The notes under the pieces were generated by a model that saw only the letters and a program-made list of their open reading frames with translations, was not told where the DNA came from and made no database searches. A stretch of DNA of 64,000 nt from positions 74,501-138,500 of the forward strand of contig JACVVK020000202.1 of assembly GCA_018292915.2 (NCBI GenBank), in the 5' to 3' direction. Shown here one piece after another: positions 46,131 to 57,795 of the stretch. The position numbers were made by a program, and so were the translations under genes. The stretch comes from Batillaria attramentaria. Lineage: Eukaryota; Mollusca; Gastropoda; Batillariidae. Numbering within the stretch: position 1 is the stretch's first letter; every line of letters begins with the position of its first letter.

Positions 46131-46139
46131 ACTTGGCTA

Positions 46140-46208
46140 TTTTGTTTGTTTGTTTGTTTGTTTGTTTGTTTGTTTGTTTGTTTGTTTGTTTGGTTGTTTG
46201 TTTGTTTT
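46140..46208. repeat. (TTTG)n tetranucleotide array
   Basis: About 16 near-perfect TTTG units. Confidence 0.95.
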
Positions 46209-46441
46209 CTTTCAATGATTTTTCGATTTTTCGAAATTGCTTTCTGACATGGCTTGCCCTTTATGCAGGCGACATCGAATAGTTAGGCACAGATGGTAAT
46301 TTGTTATCAGATCTGCAAAACTTTGGAAAGACAGTAAAGGTTACGAATAACTTGATGGCCGCTTCATTTCAACCCACTGCAGCTTGTAGGGGTGGGAATT
46401 TCCGGTGAGGAGTACGTTGGAGTCAGGAATCTGCCCAACTC

Positions 46442-46453
46442 CCCCCCCCCCCC

Positions 46454-46486
<33 letters not shown>

Positions 46487-46488
46487 CC

Positions 46489-46529
<41 letters not shown>
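46442..46529. repeat. C-run and (CA)n microsatellite
   Basis: C-run, then CA with a CCCCACACG interruption, then (CAAT)n-like units. Confidence 0.95.
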
Positions 46530-46530
<1 letters not shown>

Positions 46531-47173
46531 AATCAATCAATCAATCAAAGAACAGTTTCCCGAGACAAAACCAAATTCTTCACGACCAATGAAAATCGAG
46601 CTCCTAGAAACTTTACTATGTGAACACCACTTCAGGAGGCTGGACAGGAACACGATTCATCACTGACGAAGCTGTCAAGCTATTCTCCAAACTCGGGGGC
46701 CAGACCCTATTCTTGTTTGTTACAATGGCTTGTGGACGAAATGTCAATAGCTGCATTGGGCGGCCGCTATGTGGGCTGTAGGAATGTCTTGTTTTCTTCC
46801 CAGCGCCGTGCCAGTAGAGAGAAGAGGGGGCAGGAAGGTGATACTGCATTCAAGGCTGATCTTCATGTCGGGCCAGGCGTTCCTGATCATGTGGGATTGT
46901 ATCGGCCGCCCACGATGGTACAGGTTTACAAACAGATTTGGCGTACAGATTGTGATGTATCATTGAGTGTCTTTCAAAGTCTGTCGAGTCTTCAGGAAGA
47001 GGGAAAAGATTAGTTTGATGATTACTGCCAATGCCAGGTTCCCGTTTAATGAAGCCAAACTTTCTACTGAATCGTGACTGAGATTCTCCAGACCAATTCA
47101 AGCAAAGCAAGTCTCGGTTTGTTGTTCAGGCTTAGCAGGGTCCCGTTTTTATCCGCCATCTGTGCGATAGAAA
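46530..47173. other. Unassigned sequence with overlapping open frames
   Basis: Frames of 98 codons (plus, 46717-47013) and 86 codons (minus, 46850-47110) overlap, with moderately complex composition. I recognise no domain in either. It could be a decayed transposon or exon. Confidence 0.25.
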
Positions 47174-47182
47174 CTTATGAAT

Positions 47183-47342
47183 GGGTATTTGGGAGTTTCA
47201 GGTCCTTTCCCACCACTATATCAAAGACGGGACAACGAGAAAAAGGCCCTCACAAATATTTGGCCCCAGCCGGGATTCGAACGCACGACCTGAGCATTGA
47301 GAGTCCAACGCTCTACCATTCGGCTATCCCGGCTCCCAGGAG
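47183..47342 (-). mobile_element. tRNA-derived SINE (family A), diverged, with TSD
   Basis: Minus-strand copy flanked by CTTATGAAT (47174-47182) and CTTACGAAT (47343-47351). A deletion removes part of the CACCCGTATGTGG segment. Box B GTTCGAATCCCGG is intact. Confidence 0.9.
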
Positions 47343-47351
47343 CTTACGAAT

Positions 47352-48400
47352 TTTCAGCGCGAGTTACAATACGACGCATACATATTAATTTCACAATAAA
47401 GTGAGGCATATTGAACCACAAGTTGCAACAAACAAACAAAATTGATTGCATGGTGCTTCAATAAGTTAATCGGCATAAAGAAGCCAATGTCCTGTTACAG
47501 AGACTTGTGCAGTCATGTTTCTAGAGATTTTGCGTCGTCATTTTTGCGATGTTTACATCCGGGCTCTACTCAGAGTCACTCGAATTTCCCAAGTGACTTA
47601 AAGTAATGCTGATTGCTTCAATCGTTTTCACTGATTCCAGTGCAGGCACCTGCGAAGGGCAGCCAGTCCCAACTGTGCCTGATGGCTCCCGAAATAGTAA
47701 CACAACAAAAACAGCTCAACTCATAATCCCCCACGGTGTCCGCGCACGTGGTCCTTCGACCACGGAATCAGAATGAACGCTATGCTTTCGCTCCCAGCAT
47801 ATTATGATAACAACACGTGTCACGCTCGGGTGAATCTTACATAGTTCCGTCATAAAAGGTGCTATGTTTGTCTAGCCGCTCCAGAAGGTTAACAAAGGAA
47901 TGGTCTATTCATCCAAGAAGAAAAACAAGTGCTGAAACGAACACCAAACCCCTTTTCCACTCCACCTGTAAGAAGAAAGCCACGGTCGAAGCTGATTTGG
48001 ACGTCATTGTATTCTCAAGCCTTTTTCGCGACTTACTCGGTTAACTGCGACCTTAACGAGAGAAAACGACTGACGTCATAAGAGAGGAGACAAGAATTGT
48101 CGTGGACAAACTGTTAGTTTGCTCAGGGCCAAAACGTATTTCCCGAAATGCATAGAGCCAAGCCTAATCTGAAGTAGCTCCCGTTCAGGAACAATGAGTG
48201 AGATCCGTGTTTACTGCGTGTCGTTGTCTCAGCTCGGTGCTAGAGTGCCGAGCTCAAAGGAATCCACGGAGAGGTGCCTGGCAAGAATACAGCCTTATAA
48301 CGAGTGTTTTTGTCGTAACAGTTTACTTTACTGCTTCTTTGTCTAGTTCTGCCACAGGATCCGGATGAGCGTAAGTGCTAGGTCTTGGCAAAAAAGCAAT
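47352..48400. other. Unassigned sequence
   Basis: Nothing recognised. Confidence 0.35.
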
Positions 48401-48402
48401 AC

Positions 48403-48403
<1 letters not shown>

Positions 48404-48443
<40 letters not shown>
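48404..48443. repeat. (CTGT)n / (CT)n microsatellite
   Basis: Directly upstream of a SINE fragment. Confidence 0.95.
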
Positions 48444-48444
<1 letters not shown>

Positions 48445-48567
48445 ATGCTCGGGTCGTGAGTTCGATCCTGGCTGGGGCCAAATATTTGTGCTGGCTTTTT
48501 CATCGTTGCCCCGTCTTTGATATCACCCGTATGTGGTGGAAAAGGACGTTAAACCCCCAAACACCCC

Positions 48568-48578
<11 letters not shown>
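48444..48578 (+). mobile_element. SINE (family A), 5'-truncated, within a CT tract
   Basis: Begins at ATGCTCGGGTCGTGAGTTCG, so box A is missing while box B and the whole 3' domain remain. It is flanked by CT on both sides, and the tail has become a C-run. Confidence 0.92.

Positions 48579-48627
<49 letters not shown>
48579..48627. repeat. (CT)n microsatellite
   Basis: About 24 CT units after the SINE C-run. Confidence 0.95.
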
Positions 48628-48632
<5 letters not shown>

Positions 48633-48639
48633 TTGCCTT

Positions 48640-48807
48640 CATATTTTCTTCTCCTTTATATTCCTGTAGTGTTTAGATTTTTTTTTTCATATTTTCGTAG
48701 TTTAGCAACGGCAAGTTCGGACATGGTATATATGCTAAACCTTTTACCGTTGGAAAATAAAGATCATTGTCATTGTCATTCTGTCATTCTGTCATTCTGT
48801 GTGTCTG

Positions 48808-48870
<63 letters not shown>
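48640..48870 (+). mobile_element. Possible retroposon 3' end (inverted-end motif, AATAAA, ATTCTG-type tail)
   Basis: AACGGCAAGTT ... CTTTTACCGTT (48717-48760) forms imperfect inverted ends. AAAATAAAGATC and (TCATTG)/(TCATTCTG) repeats follow, then a (CA)n array (48818-48868). Related motifs occur at 51416, 52662 (reverse) and 53743. Confidence 0.5.
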
Positions 48871-48871
<1 letters not shown>

Positions 48872-49640
48872 TCAGAGTCACGCCACACTCTGTTACTGTG
48901 CAGAACATGTGGCACTTGAATCATTCCGATTGTGAACGTAACTGGAAAGATTTTTCACGATTTCAATCACTAAATCATACACCATCCTTAATTTTTGTTT
49001 GTTTAATGTTTCCTTTCCCTCCCCATCTGATCGCGCCTGATATGAAAGATGCTGACTTCTTATCGTCCGTAATAGCTGTGCTGTTTCTCATTTGCGGTCG
49101 TTAATCATTTTGTCTGGCCCGTCTGTGGCTCGCACCAGGCTGTCCTGATAAATCATGAATTAACCATTTAAAGTTTTCCTATCTTGAGATAAACTCTGGA
49201 TGAACTACTGCGATTCGCTTAGTGGTGTGCCTCTATAACGTGCGGGAAATTGAATTGAAGCGACAGTGGGCTGTTGTTTGAAGGGGGGAGCCTGGGAGAT
49301 CGTTAAAACAACCTCGCTGCATGTTCTTACTGCATGATAAGAAGACTTCAAAAGGGAATGCTATTTCTGGAAATTAGGTAGAAGGAAACAAATTCATTCG
49401 AAAATTATGAGGCGCCGCCAAAGAAGATCAGGACGGCCAATCCGACTGTGCCCTGGCAATCAGTTTAATAACCTCCCTGAAGCTAAAAGGAAAAAAACTG
49501 CTTGCTATAGTATTGAAAAACACAACAATGGAAATATTATATTATGTCTGAAAAGACATATATCAAAGATAAAGTTAGTCACTTAGTGATAAAGGAGCTC
49601 CTGCAGAGAAATGGTTTTGGTGGGAAGCTTCGTGAGAAGT
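48871..49640. other. Unassigned sequence
   Basis: Nothing recognised. Confidence 0.35.
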
Positions 49641-49647
49641 GTGTTTA

Positions 49648-50050
49648 TATAATAATAATAATAATAATGATTTGTCTGACGCCCAACCTCCTGCTGGAGC
49701 TGGGCGCCTCACAGTAGAAGAGTGGCAATACTGTACATACACATGAGATACACATGAAATACGTCACGTGACATACACATGAAATACACGTCACATACAC
49801 GTTACATACACACAGCTATGATACATCCTAACACGACATCGTAAAATGACAATGATGGTGACAGTGATGGTAGAGAAGTTAGTCTGTATAATACAGCCGG
49901 AAGAAATGAGATTTCAAAGCGACTTTAAAAGAGTCCGTTGACTCTGCATGGCGAACATTGGCAGGCAGGCTGTTCCAGATGACTGGACTGTGGTAGAGCA
50001 ATGCTCGCTGACCTAGTGTTTCATAACATGTATGCATGTGAGTTGGGACG
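49648..50050 (-). mobile_element. CR1/L2-like LINE 3' end, second copy
   Basis: On the minus strand, ETLGQRALLYHSPVIWNSLP is followed by ANVRHAESTDSFKVALKSHF and a stop at 49879-49881. This matches the copy at 1246-2084 (GQCALLYPGPLIWNSLPFHV). The 3' UTR has a shortened TACACATGAAA minisatellite (49735-49815), the GC hairpin (GGCGCCCAGCTCCAGCAGGA) and an (ATT)n tail at 49648-49668. The C-terminus is more complete here than in the first copy. Confidence 0.78.
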
Positions 50051-50456
<406 letters not shown>

Positions 50457-51320
50457 CGTCCGCTCACACTGCAGACACGACATACAAAAGGATATAGGTA
50501 TCAAATGCAAAACACATGAGAGGTAAAAGACACAGTATATAAGCAACAGAGAGAGAGAGAGAGAGACTGGGGCGGACAGGAGGGCGGACAGACATTTATG
50601 TGTCAGATGGGAATATACAGAAATCAATCCTGAGGTTAAAAAAAAGTGACTGAGAAGAAAACCGAAGGCGAACTTGGACAGAACGGGCATCAGTCTCAAC
50701 TGAAATAGAAACATACGACCGACACTGTTCAAACCCATATCTCCATTTTGACAAACAAGGGATGAATTCATGTTCATGCGTGTTTAATCAGGCCCGTTTT
50801 AGACCAGCGTTCGAAAATAGAAACAGTACACTGAGTCAAGATGGCTAAATATTATAATGTTGTAACATTCACCTGCTTAGAGCTAGAGGCCAAGTAATGT
50901 ATTTCGTTTCTGCCTGCAGCATTAAAACAAATGCAGTTTGACACACTGCAGGGCCACAGGTGCCGTTCCCGAATATGTCGCCAGGCAAACGGCATTTTGC
51001 CTGTCATCAATCATACGCCCCCTATCCTAATGAATGACCCAGTTCCCCGTGCCATTGATTGGTTGGCAATAGTTCGTGATCTGGATTTGACGATACGCGT
51101 ATGCAGAGGGAGTATGGTTTGTATGGTTGCAAGTATGAACGGTTTTAGCCTGCCACTCAAGTGCTTTTTTTTTTTTTTTTTTTTAATGGCTGTGCCAGGT
51201 TGCAGCGTCTCCCCCGCCGGTCACATCTGTCAACAGTTGACGTATGTGCAAGAAGAGTTAAGTCTTCGTTTGGATTTCCGTTTCCCTTTGAGGCAAGGAA
51301 AAGATAGTTTCATGGGAGCT
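50457..51320. other. Unassigned sequence
   Basis: GA run near 50549-50566 and a T-run at 51167-51184. The 225-codon plus frame (50931-51608) runs through T and CT repeats, and its unique part shows no domain. Confidence 0.3.
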
Positions 51321-51327
51321 GGATATC

Positions 51328-51392
51328 CTCTCTCTCTCTCTCTCCCCGGGCCCTCTCTCTCTCTCTCCCCGGGCCCTCTCTCTCTCTCTCTC
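51328..51392. repeat. CT array with repeated CCCCGGGCCC blocks
   Basis: Two units of CTCTCTCTCCCCGGGCCC in a CT tract. The GC blocks are near-palindromic. Confidence 0.9.
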
Positions 51393-51404
51393 TTGATTAT
51401 TTGT

Positions 51405-51459
51405 TTGTTCTTCAAAACGGCAAGTTTGAAAATTGGTTGCAAGACCAAAACTTTCACCG

Positions 51460-51508
<49 letters not shown>
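51405..51508 (+). repeat. Inverted-end motif copy followed by (CT)n
   Basis: AACGGCAAGTTTG ... AAAACTTTCACCGTTTT (51416-51463), then (CT)n to 51508. Same motif as at 48717, 52662 and 53743. Confidence 0.65.
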
Positions 51509-51513
<5 letters not shown>

Positions 51514-51860
51514 TTCTGCTGTTGTTACCTTGTTGTCGTCCATGTTTATGTGGCATGATTCTAGCGAATAGGACAGTTTTTTCAGCTACATACAGTTCGG
51601 CGGTTTGAATCTCTCCCTCTAAGCACTTCGCAACTCTTGCAACCATAAAGAGTATTTACTTTTCTTTTCCTTTTTTCAAATAAAATGTGGGCCTGGCATT
51701 CTTTCGTTTCTGCACAGCAAATACAAGTAGTAATTGTGCTCTGTAGCTGCTGCTGTTGTTGATGGTCGTTCATGAAGTTATATGTGGTTGATCTTAGTTT
51801 ATGAAATCATAAGCATTGCTTTGTGCCTTTAGTCATTTTTCATGTTTTCATGTCATGTTT

Positions 51861-51897
51861 AAGGCCTATCAATAAACAAATTTGATTCTGATTCTGA
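51861..51897 (+). mobile_element. 37-bp LINE 3' end insertion with TSD
   Basis: AAGGCCTATCAATAAACAAA TTTGATTCTGATTCTGA matches the last bases of the LINE at 20111-20734. It is flanked by TGTCATGTTT (51851-51860 and 51898-51907). It is therefore a genuine but extremely 5'-truncated insertion. Confidence 0.85.
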
Positions 51898-51907
51898 TGT
51901 CATGTTT

Positions 51908-52592
51908 TCTGTCTTGTTCTGCGGTCAAATGAAACTTCCCTTTTCCGGAAATGAATGCGATATTTTAAATTCAATTATTTTTTTTTTAACTAATAGGCTA
52001 CGACCACTGTCATCCAAACAAACCTACAAGGATACTGTTACCGGGGCCAATTTACAGTACAATATGGTAGCGCCACCAGAAGTTGTAGGTATAGTATATT
52101 CCTAAAGGTTAAAGTGTTCTGTATACAGTCTCTCTAGTTTGATTTGAAACTGACACCTCTTCCGTCAACCCGGCGAATGAAAAAAATAGTAGGGGGAATA
52201 CTCCTAACTGGGAGAGTTGGAGCAGAGGTACACTTACTGTACAGTTTGTTGTTGCTTTTATTGCGGTTGTTGTTGTTGCTGCTGCTGTTGTGGTTGTTGT
52301 TGTGGTTTGTCTTCTTGTTCTTTCTCGTTTTTTTTATTTTTTTTATTTGCTTGTTTGTGTTCTTTCTCGGTTTTTTGGGGTGTTTTTTTTTTCTTGATTT
52401 GCTTGTTTGTGTTTAGTTTGGAAAAAAAAACACTGATCTACTCAGGAAAGACGTGTTTAGCTGTTGTTGTTGCTGTTATTTGTTGTTGTTGGTTGGTTGG
52501 TTGGTTGGTTTTGTTTGGTTTCTTCCTTTTCTTTTGTTGCTGTCCTCTCAGTTTTCTTTTCATCATACTCTGTATCCCTTAAGTCGGGGGAC

Positions 52593-52633
<41 letters not shown>

Positions 52634-52656
52634 GAGAACTTGAAATAACTTTATTT
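51908..52656. other. Unassigned sequence with GTT and GACA repeats
   Basis: GTT/TTTG-rich at 52236-52420 and 52460-52530, then (GA)n/(GACA)n at 52590-52635. The Cys/Phe-rich frames here are artefacts. Confidence 0.6.
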
Positions 52657-52742
52657 GAAAACGGTGGAAGAGTTCGGTCTTCAAGTTGTGACCAATTTTC
52701 AAACTTACCGTTTCTAGTAGAGAGAGAGAGAGAGAGAGAGAG
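52630..52742 (-). repeat. Inverted-end motif copy next to GA arrays
   Basis: Minus strand: AACGGTAAGTTTGAAAATTG ... CCACCGTTTTCAAATAAAGT, the same order (inverted ends then AATAAA) as the 48717 copy. GA arrays lie on both sides. Confidence 0.6.
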
Positions 52743-53314
52743 AACGTTGCCGGCGCCTGTGCAGAAGAAGACCACTCTCTCTTCAATTGTCCCCGTTAAC
52801 CTTAAAGGTTCGCCGCACGTTTATTTGCAGGTGCTGGCACCACGTCTGCCGGTCCGTTCCGATGGACCACTGAGTCACGGCTGTGGCTACTTAAAGACCA
52901 TTACTGCTTATTGGCCGTCGATCCTCCTATAGTCAGTTCTAATCTCAAGAACGGGTTCAGTTGCGCGCCAGGTGCAAAGATTTGAGAGGCTTTGGTGCGA
53001 TGGCTCGTTTACGCTACGTGCCTAAATATTTTGCAAACTTACACAAAAACTACCAAAGATGCGAAACGCCGAGATTTACCGAGGGCGCCCTTCATTCGGA
53101 GGGATGATAGTGCGTGCACGTGTTCAAGTGTGGAGGAGGTTCTTGTTGTCTTTGTCAGTTGTTGTTGTGTTGTTTTTTGTTTGTCAGTGTTGTTTCATCC
53201 AGTTCAGTATAATCAAACCGCTGCAGATTGTGTTGGTCGTTATATATAGCTAGGTGATGTCGACGCCAGAGTGTACGTGTACTAACAAGGAGATATTACG
53301 TCACCAGCTATGCC
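52743..53314. other. Unassigned sequence
   Basis: Nothing recognised. Confidence 0.35.
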
Positions 53315-53324
53315 GAATGGAGGG

Positions 53325-53376
53325 GTGGGTGGGTGGGTATCTGGGGGTTTAACGTCCTTTTCCACCACATACGCAC
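53325..53376 (-). mobile_element. SINE (family A), 3' end only, with TSD
   Basis: 52-bp fragment on the minus strand, flanked by GAATGGAGGG (53315-53324) and GAACGGAGGG (53377-53386). Like 23208-23258, it inserted already truncated. Confidence 0.85.
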
Positions 53377-53386
53377 GAACGGAGGG

Positions 53387-54289
53387 CCGGAAATGCCACT
53401 TACGAATGTCGAAGGTTGTGTTTGCTCCTCAGTTTAGGCACTGATGCCGTTTTGTAACTTTGCTTCTTCTAATATTAGAAAAATACGGCTTTGTTTTAGC
53501 CTACTAAGGCGCTTTTCCTGTATCTGCTTGTATGATGTGTAACTGACATGCCTACTCAGCAAATATACATAGCTTAGTTACTGAAACACCAGTAACGACA
53601 GTGAGTGGGTGCGCCAGCGCGTGCTCGCGTGTCGTGTCTTTCATACTGCATCACCATTATTTTGTTGTTGTTGTTGTTGTTGTCGTTATGTATGTACTCT
53701 TTTCTGTTAACATTTTGCTTTGTAGCTGTAGCAACGGCAAGTTGTAAAACTGATCTGCTAAACAAAAAACTTCAACCGTTCAAAAACAAAAGTTTCATTT
53801 CCTTTCGTCTGATTTTTTTTGTTAGTTTGTTTTTCAATTTCATTTCCTTTCATTTAATGTGTTAGTTTGTATGTCGTTGAATTTTGAGCCGCGTTTACGG
53901 CTCTGGCTTATCACTCATTCCGCCATTCGCCTGTAAGTGTACCTGATGTAATGTAATGTAACGCAAACTTGCTGCTTATTTCCTTATCTCGTTGCAAGCC
54001 GGTGGCCGATTGCAGGTAACCGCGTGTAATAGAACCACAAGCCTGTTAATGAGTTGATGTTTACTCACTTTACCTCGCTCGTGATTGCAATGATTATGTG
54101 CTTACGCGAGGAATGCAGTTTTCTTGTGTGCCGCGTAGGCGAGAAGTGTTTTGCAGAACTTGAGGTGGAACCTACGGTCAAGGACTGAGAAGAACAAGAA
54201 GAAAAGACCGCTGGTAATGCCGGCGTGTGTATTGCCGCATCGGAAATGTGTGTAGGTTGCTGAAGGTTACCATTCTTGGTGTCGTCAGT
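53387..54289. other. Unassigned sequence with one inverted-end motif copy
   Basis: AACGGCAAGTTGTAAAACTG ... CTTCAACCGTTCAAAAACAA (53743-53790) is the fourth copy of the small inverted-end motif. (TTG)n lies at 53660-53682. No gene is seen. Confidence 0.5.
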
Positions 54290-54366
54290 GCGAGGTGGTC
54301 GGTAGTCCAGTGCTTAATTCTGCCACTAGTGTTAGAAGTCAGGTTCGCGTCTCACTCGGGGCAAAC
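54290..54366 (+). mobile_element. Degenerate family B SINE head
   Basis: GGTCGGTAGTCCAGTGCTTA and CAGGTTCGCGTCTCACTCGG followed by GGCAAAC. The end closely parallels GGGTTCGAATCCCACCCGAG-GCAAAC of the SINE at 35013. An A-rich (ACAA)n stretch follows to 54425 in place of the SINE body. Confidence 0.5.
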
Positions 54367-55010
54367 AAAAATACAAACAAACAAACAAAACAAACAAAAA
54401 AACTATAAACAAACAAACAAACAAACCAAAAAAAACCAAAACGACAACATCAAAATAGAAAAGGAAAAGAAAAACAAAGGGAAAAAACACAGAAAATCGA
54501 AACAAGACAACTGTTTTTTTATCTCTTGCCAACGTCTTGAGGCGGCTGTTCCGGTTTTGTTTTTTTTTGTTTTTTGGTTTTTTGGGGTTTTTTTGCCTGT
54601 TGCATGTCGCCATTCTCCCAGTGCCACCCACTCCCACTCAGCCCTTCTGACACCCTGATCGATCAATGGGCACGCCACTCGACACTGCCTGATCAGCGCC
54701 CAATCACACCAGACATCCCGCCAATCGACGTATCAATCACACGATCGATCTGCTCGCGGCAGGCTAGGCTAGGCTAGGCAGGCGGGCGGAGTCGTTTTCT
54801 GACCCTGACTTCTTGTTTCCGCCTCTCTGTCCAGTAGTAGGATAATGTTGTCCTGTGGACTCAGTGAGGCCCTGTTTCTTCCACTAGAAGACCAGCTGCT
54901 TAAGCACTTAAGCTTAGTTTAGTTCGTTTTTTTTGTGAATTCCTAAAAGTCTCCCCCAAATCATATCACTGTATAACATTGTGTAATGTACACACACAAG
55001 AATGTATTGT
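54367..55010. other. A-rich sequence and unassigned sequence
   Basis: AAAC/AAAG-rich at 54364-54500 and (GGCTA)n at 54765-54780. No gene is recognised. Confidence 0.4.
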
Positions 55011-55017
55011 ACGACAG

Positions 55018-55500
55018 TTTGTATGTAATGGATGTAATGTGTATGTAATGGATGTAATGTGTATGTAATGGATGTAATGGATGCAATGTATATGTAATGG
55101 ATGTAATGTGGATGTAGTTTGTACTTAATGGATGTAATGTGGATGTAATGTGTACGTAATGGATGTAATGTGTATGTAATGGATGTAATGTGGATGTAGT
55201 GTGTACTTAATGGATGTAATGTGGATGTAGTGTGTACTTAATGGATGTAATGTGGATGTAGTGTGTACTTAATGGATGTAATGTGGATGTAGTGTGTACT
55301 TAATGGATGTAATGTGGATGTAATGGATGTAATGTGTATGTAATGTGTATGTAATGGATATGATGTGGATGTAATGTGTTTGTAATGGATGTAATGTGTT
55401 TGTAATGGATGTGATGTGGATATAATGTGTTTGTAATGGATGCAATGTGTATGTAATGTGTATGTAATGGATGTAATGTGTATGTAATGGATGTAATGTG
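55018..55500. repeat. Minisatellite of TGTATGTAATGGATGTAA type
   Basis: About 480 bp of units of 18-20 bp built from GTATGTAAT and GGATGTAAT, with higher-order groups (for example GTGTACTTAATGGATGTAAT repeated five times). The unit resembles the reverse complement of the LINE-associated minisatellite at 1318-1530. Confidence 0.93.
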
Positions 55501-56329
55501 CACGGAAAAAATGTCAGTCAGTTCTGGTTTCTTGTTTATAATTGTACGTAGTGTAATACTGAGACACTACTTGTGTCACACTTATATTCAAAAGAAGCTA
55601 ATCATCTTTCATCCACATTTTGTGATCTGTGTCCTATATCTCGAGCTGACTTCTGAGGCTGATACGTGTTATTCAATTCTGCTGTTCTTGCTTGCACAAG
55701 AGCAAGGACACAAGGACACACTAGGCACAGGCATGTACTAATAGCCTTAGCGTCACGTACACTTGTTATCTGAAGCAGCTCATCTGTCTCTCTCGTCCCA
55801 GAGTTTGTCATCCCTGTCCTACCCATAGCTGAAATTCTGACGCTGGTTGTTATTTAATTGCACGTGCCTAAGGGAAATGTTCCTAGATATCGGCACTAGT
55901 CTTTTCAGTGATGAGATCTGCGAGCACTTCAGCAAAGTACGCCCCTCGCGCCGGCTGTGCCCAGAATGAGCCCAACATGCACACTCCACGAGCACTTTGA
56001 AGCCGCAACCAGGAAGTCATCGAACTACAATCAGCTTTACCAGCAAGGGGTCTCTTGCTTATTGGGTCCTGTATCGTTTGCCCTCAGTTAAGGCCAAAAC
56101 CCAAAAAAGTCGTCTGCTTCCGTTTTCCGACAGACTGTTTTTTATTTGGTTTTGGTTTTGTTTTGTTTTTTTTCTTTTAATCGCGTCACCCCGAAACAAA
56201 CGAAACAAACACAACCTACTGAATACAAGGATGAATAAATAGCAGCCATTACAAGGGACATTACTTATGCGACGAAACTACATCCCCTGTAGACCCTGTC
56301 TGACTCACCTGAACAACTGGATCAGTGAC
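55501..56329. other. Unassigned sequence
   Basis: Nothing recognised. Confidence 0.35.
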
Positions 56330-56750
56330 TGACGTCAAGCACGAAAACTGTAGTAGAGACTGACTTCAAGATTAAACTGAACTATAGCAGATACTGACTT
56401 CAAGGACAAAGGGAACCACAGCAGAGACTGATTATATTGACTTCAAGAACAATCATCGTAGCAGAGATAGACTGTAAAAATGAAAACTATCGCAGAGACT
56501 GACTTCAACAATGAAAGGGGGAGCCGGGGGGCCGAATGGTAGAGCGTTGGACTTTTAATGCTCGGGTCGTAAGTTCGTGCCCCGGCTGGGGCCAAATATT
56601 TATGCTGGCCTTTTTCTCGTTACCCCGTCTTTGATATCACCCGCGGTTAAACCCCACAGACACACACCCACCTGCCCTCCACGACGAAAGCTCTACTGAG
56701 CTGGCAGAGACTGGCTGCAAGAACGAAAACTATAGCAGAGCTTGACTCAG
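56330..56750. repeat. Tandem repeat of about 40 bp split by a SINE
   Basis: Units of GCAGAGACTGACTTCAAGA and AYGAAAACTATA recur six or more times. The SINE at 56517-56673 interrupts them, and two further units follow it. Confidence 0.85.
56517..56673 (+). mobile_element. tRNA-derived SINE (family A) within a tandem repeat
   Basis: Full head with box A and a slightly damaged box B (AAGTTCGTGCCCCGG). The 3' domain lacks GTATGTGGTGGAAAAGGACG and passes directly from CACCCGCG to GTTAAACCCC. Confidence 0.9.
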
Positions 56751-57612
56751 TTCAAGAGTCAAGACGCAATCATTTATTGTTCAGTTATGCCATCGACCGG
56801 CAACAATGGATTCGAAGGTTGAGAGAGAGAGAGAGAGAGAGAGAGTACCGTTCTACTGTTTTTTTAAAGGGGTTGGTATAGGAAACGGACTGCGTTTTCC
56901 TGTTGGCCTTCCTTCGCTGTTACAGGGAACAAGCAGCACTAAAGGATGGAGATTGGTTTCATTTGGCCCGTCACGTCACCAATCCGCCCTCTCTCACACC
57001 CCAAGGGTGTACTTTGGCTCTCTCTTCTTCTCACAACATGCCGCTTCTTGTACTTTGCAGGGGCACTCGCAGACGGCATGAAGAACGGGGGAGACATGCA
57101 CGCCGTCCAAAAAAGGGGGAACTAATTGGTGATCGCTTTGCGCAGTTCTCGGCCTTGAAGGGGACTCCAAGAAAACGTGAGGAGAGCTCGACCTGGGTTG
57201 ACCTTGATTGATGAGGTAATGTTCTGCTGTGGCCTCTGTGGAGAACGCCCGACATTGGACTGACGTTTTAGTCGGTCTCTTTGCGTGCATCATCAGTAGT
57301 GGCTCGTTGAAAATGGCAATTCCGTGTTAAAGCCGGTTTCGTTTGAACAAGTTTAGGTTTAAGTCACACAACTGCGGTTTGAGCTCTGACAAAGAGCTGC
57401 TTATAGGTTTGCTCAGTAGAGTAGAGTAGAGTACCAGTCATTGTACAGACAGTTCACAATGTCAAGATTTATGAAAGACTCGAGACAGTTGTTATTTTTA
57501 ATGAGACGTGTTCAGTTCACATTTTGGCGATCATGTAAAATACGAAACTATTTACGTGTTTCTTGTAGCTGTTGTTGTTGCTGTTGTTGTTGTTGTTGTT
57601 CTTTTGTTTGTT
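56751..57612. other. Unassigned sequence
   Basis: GA run at 56820-56846 and (GTT)n at 57570-57600. Overlapping 70-100-codon frames at 56806-57293 show no recognisable domain. Confidence 0.35.
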
Positions 57613-57617
57613 TTTAT

Positions 57618-57618
<1 letters not shown>

Positions 57619-57689
<71 letters not shown>

Positions 57690-57795
57690 GCTGTTGTTTG
57701 TTTGTTTGTTTGTTTGTTTGTTTGTTTTTTGTTTTGTTTTGTAGTTTGTTGTTGTTTTGGTTTGTTTGTTTGTTTTTGTTGTTTTTAGGGGGTAC
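57619..57795. repeat. (GT)n and (GTTT)n arrays
   Basis: (GT)n to 57688, then (TTTG)n and GTTT-rich sequence to 57790. Confidence 0.95.

Noticed and set aside
46717..47110. Possible host exon
   Set aside because: The two overlapping opposite-strand frames have no recognisable domain, and splice signals cannot be judged without transcripts.
50931..51608. 225-codon plus-strand frame
   Set aside because: Its second half is CT-repeat translation and its first half has no domain, start context or homology I can name.
53886..53903. Short GAGCCG/CGGCTC hairpin as a terminator
   Set aside because: A six-base stem in eukaryotic intergenic DNA has no clear meaning and no gene ends there.
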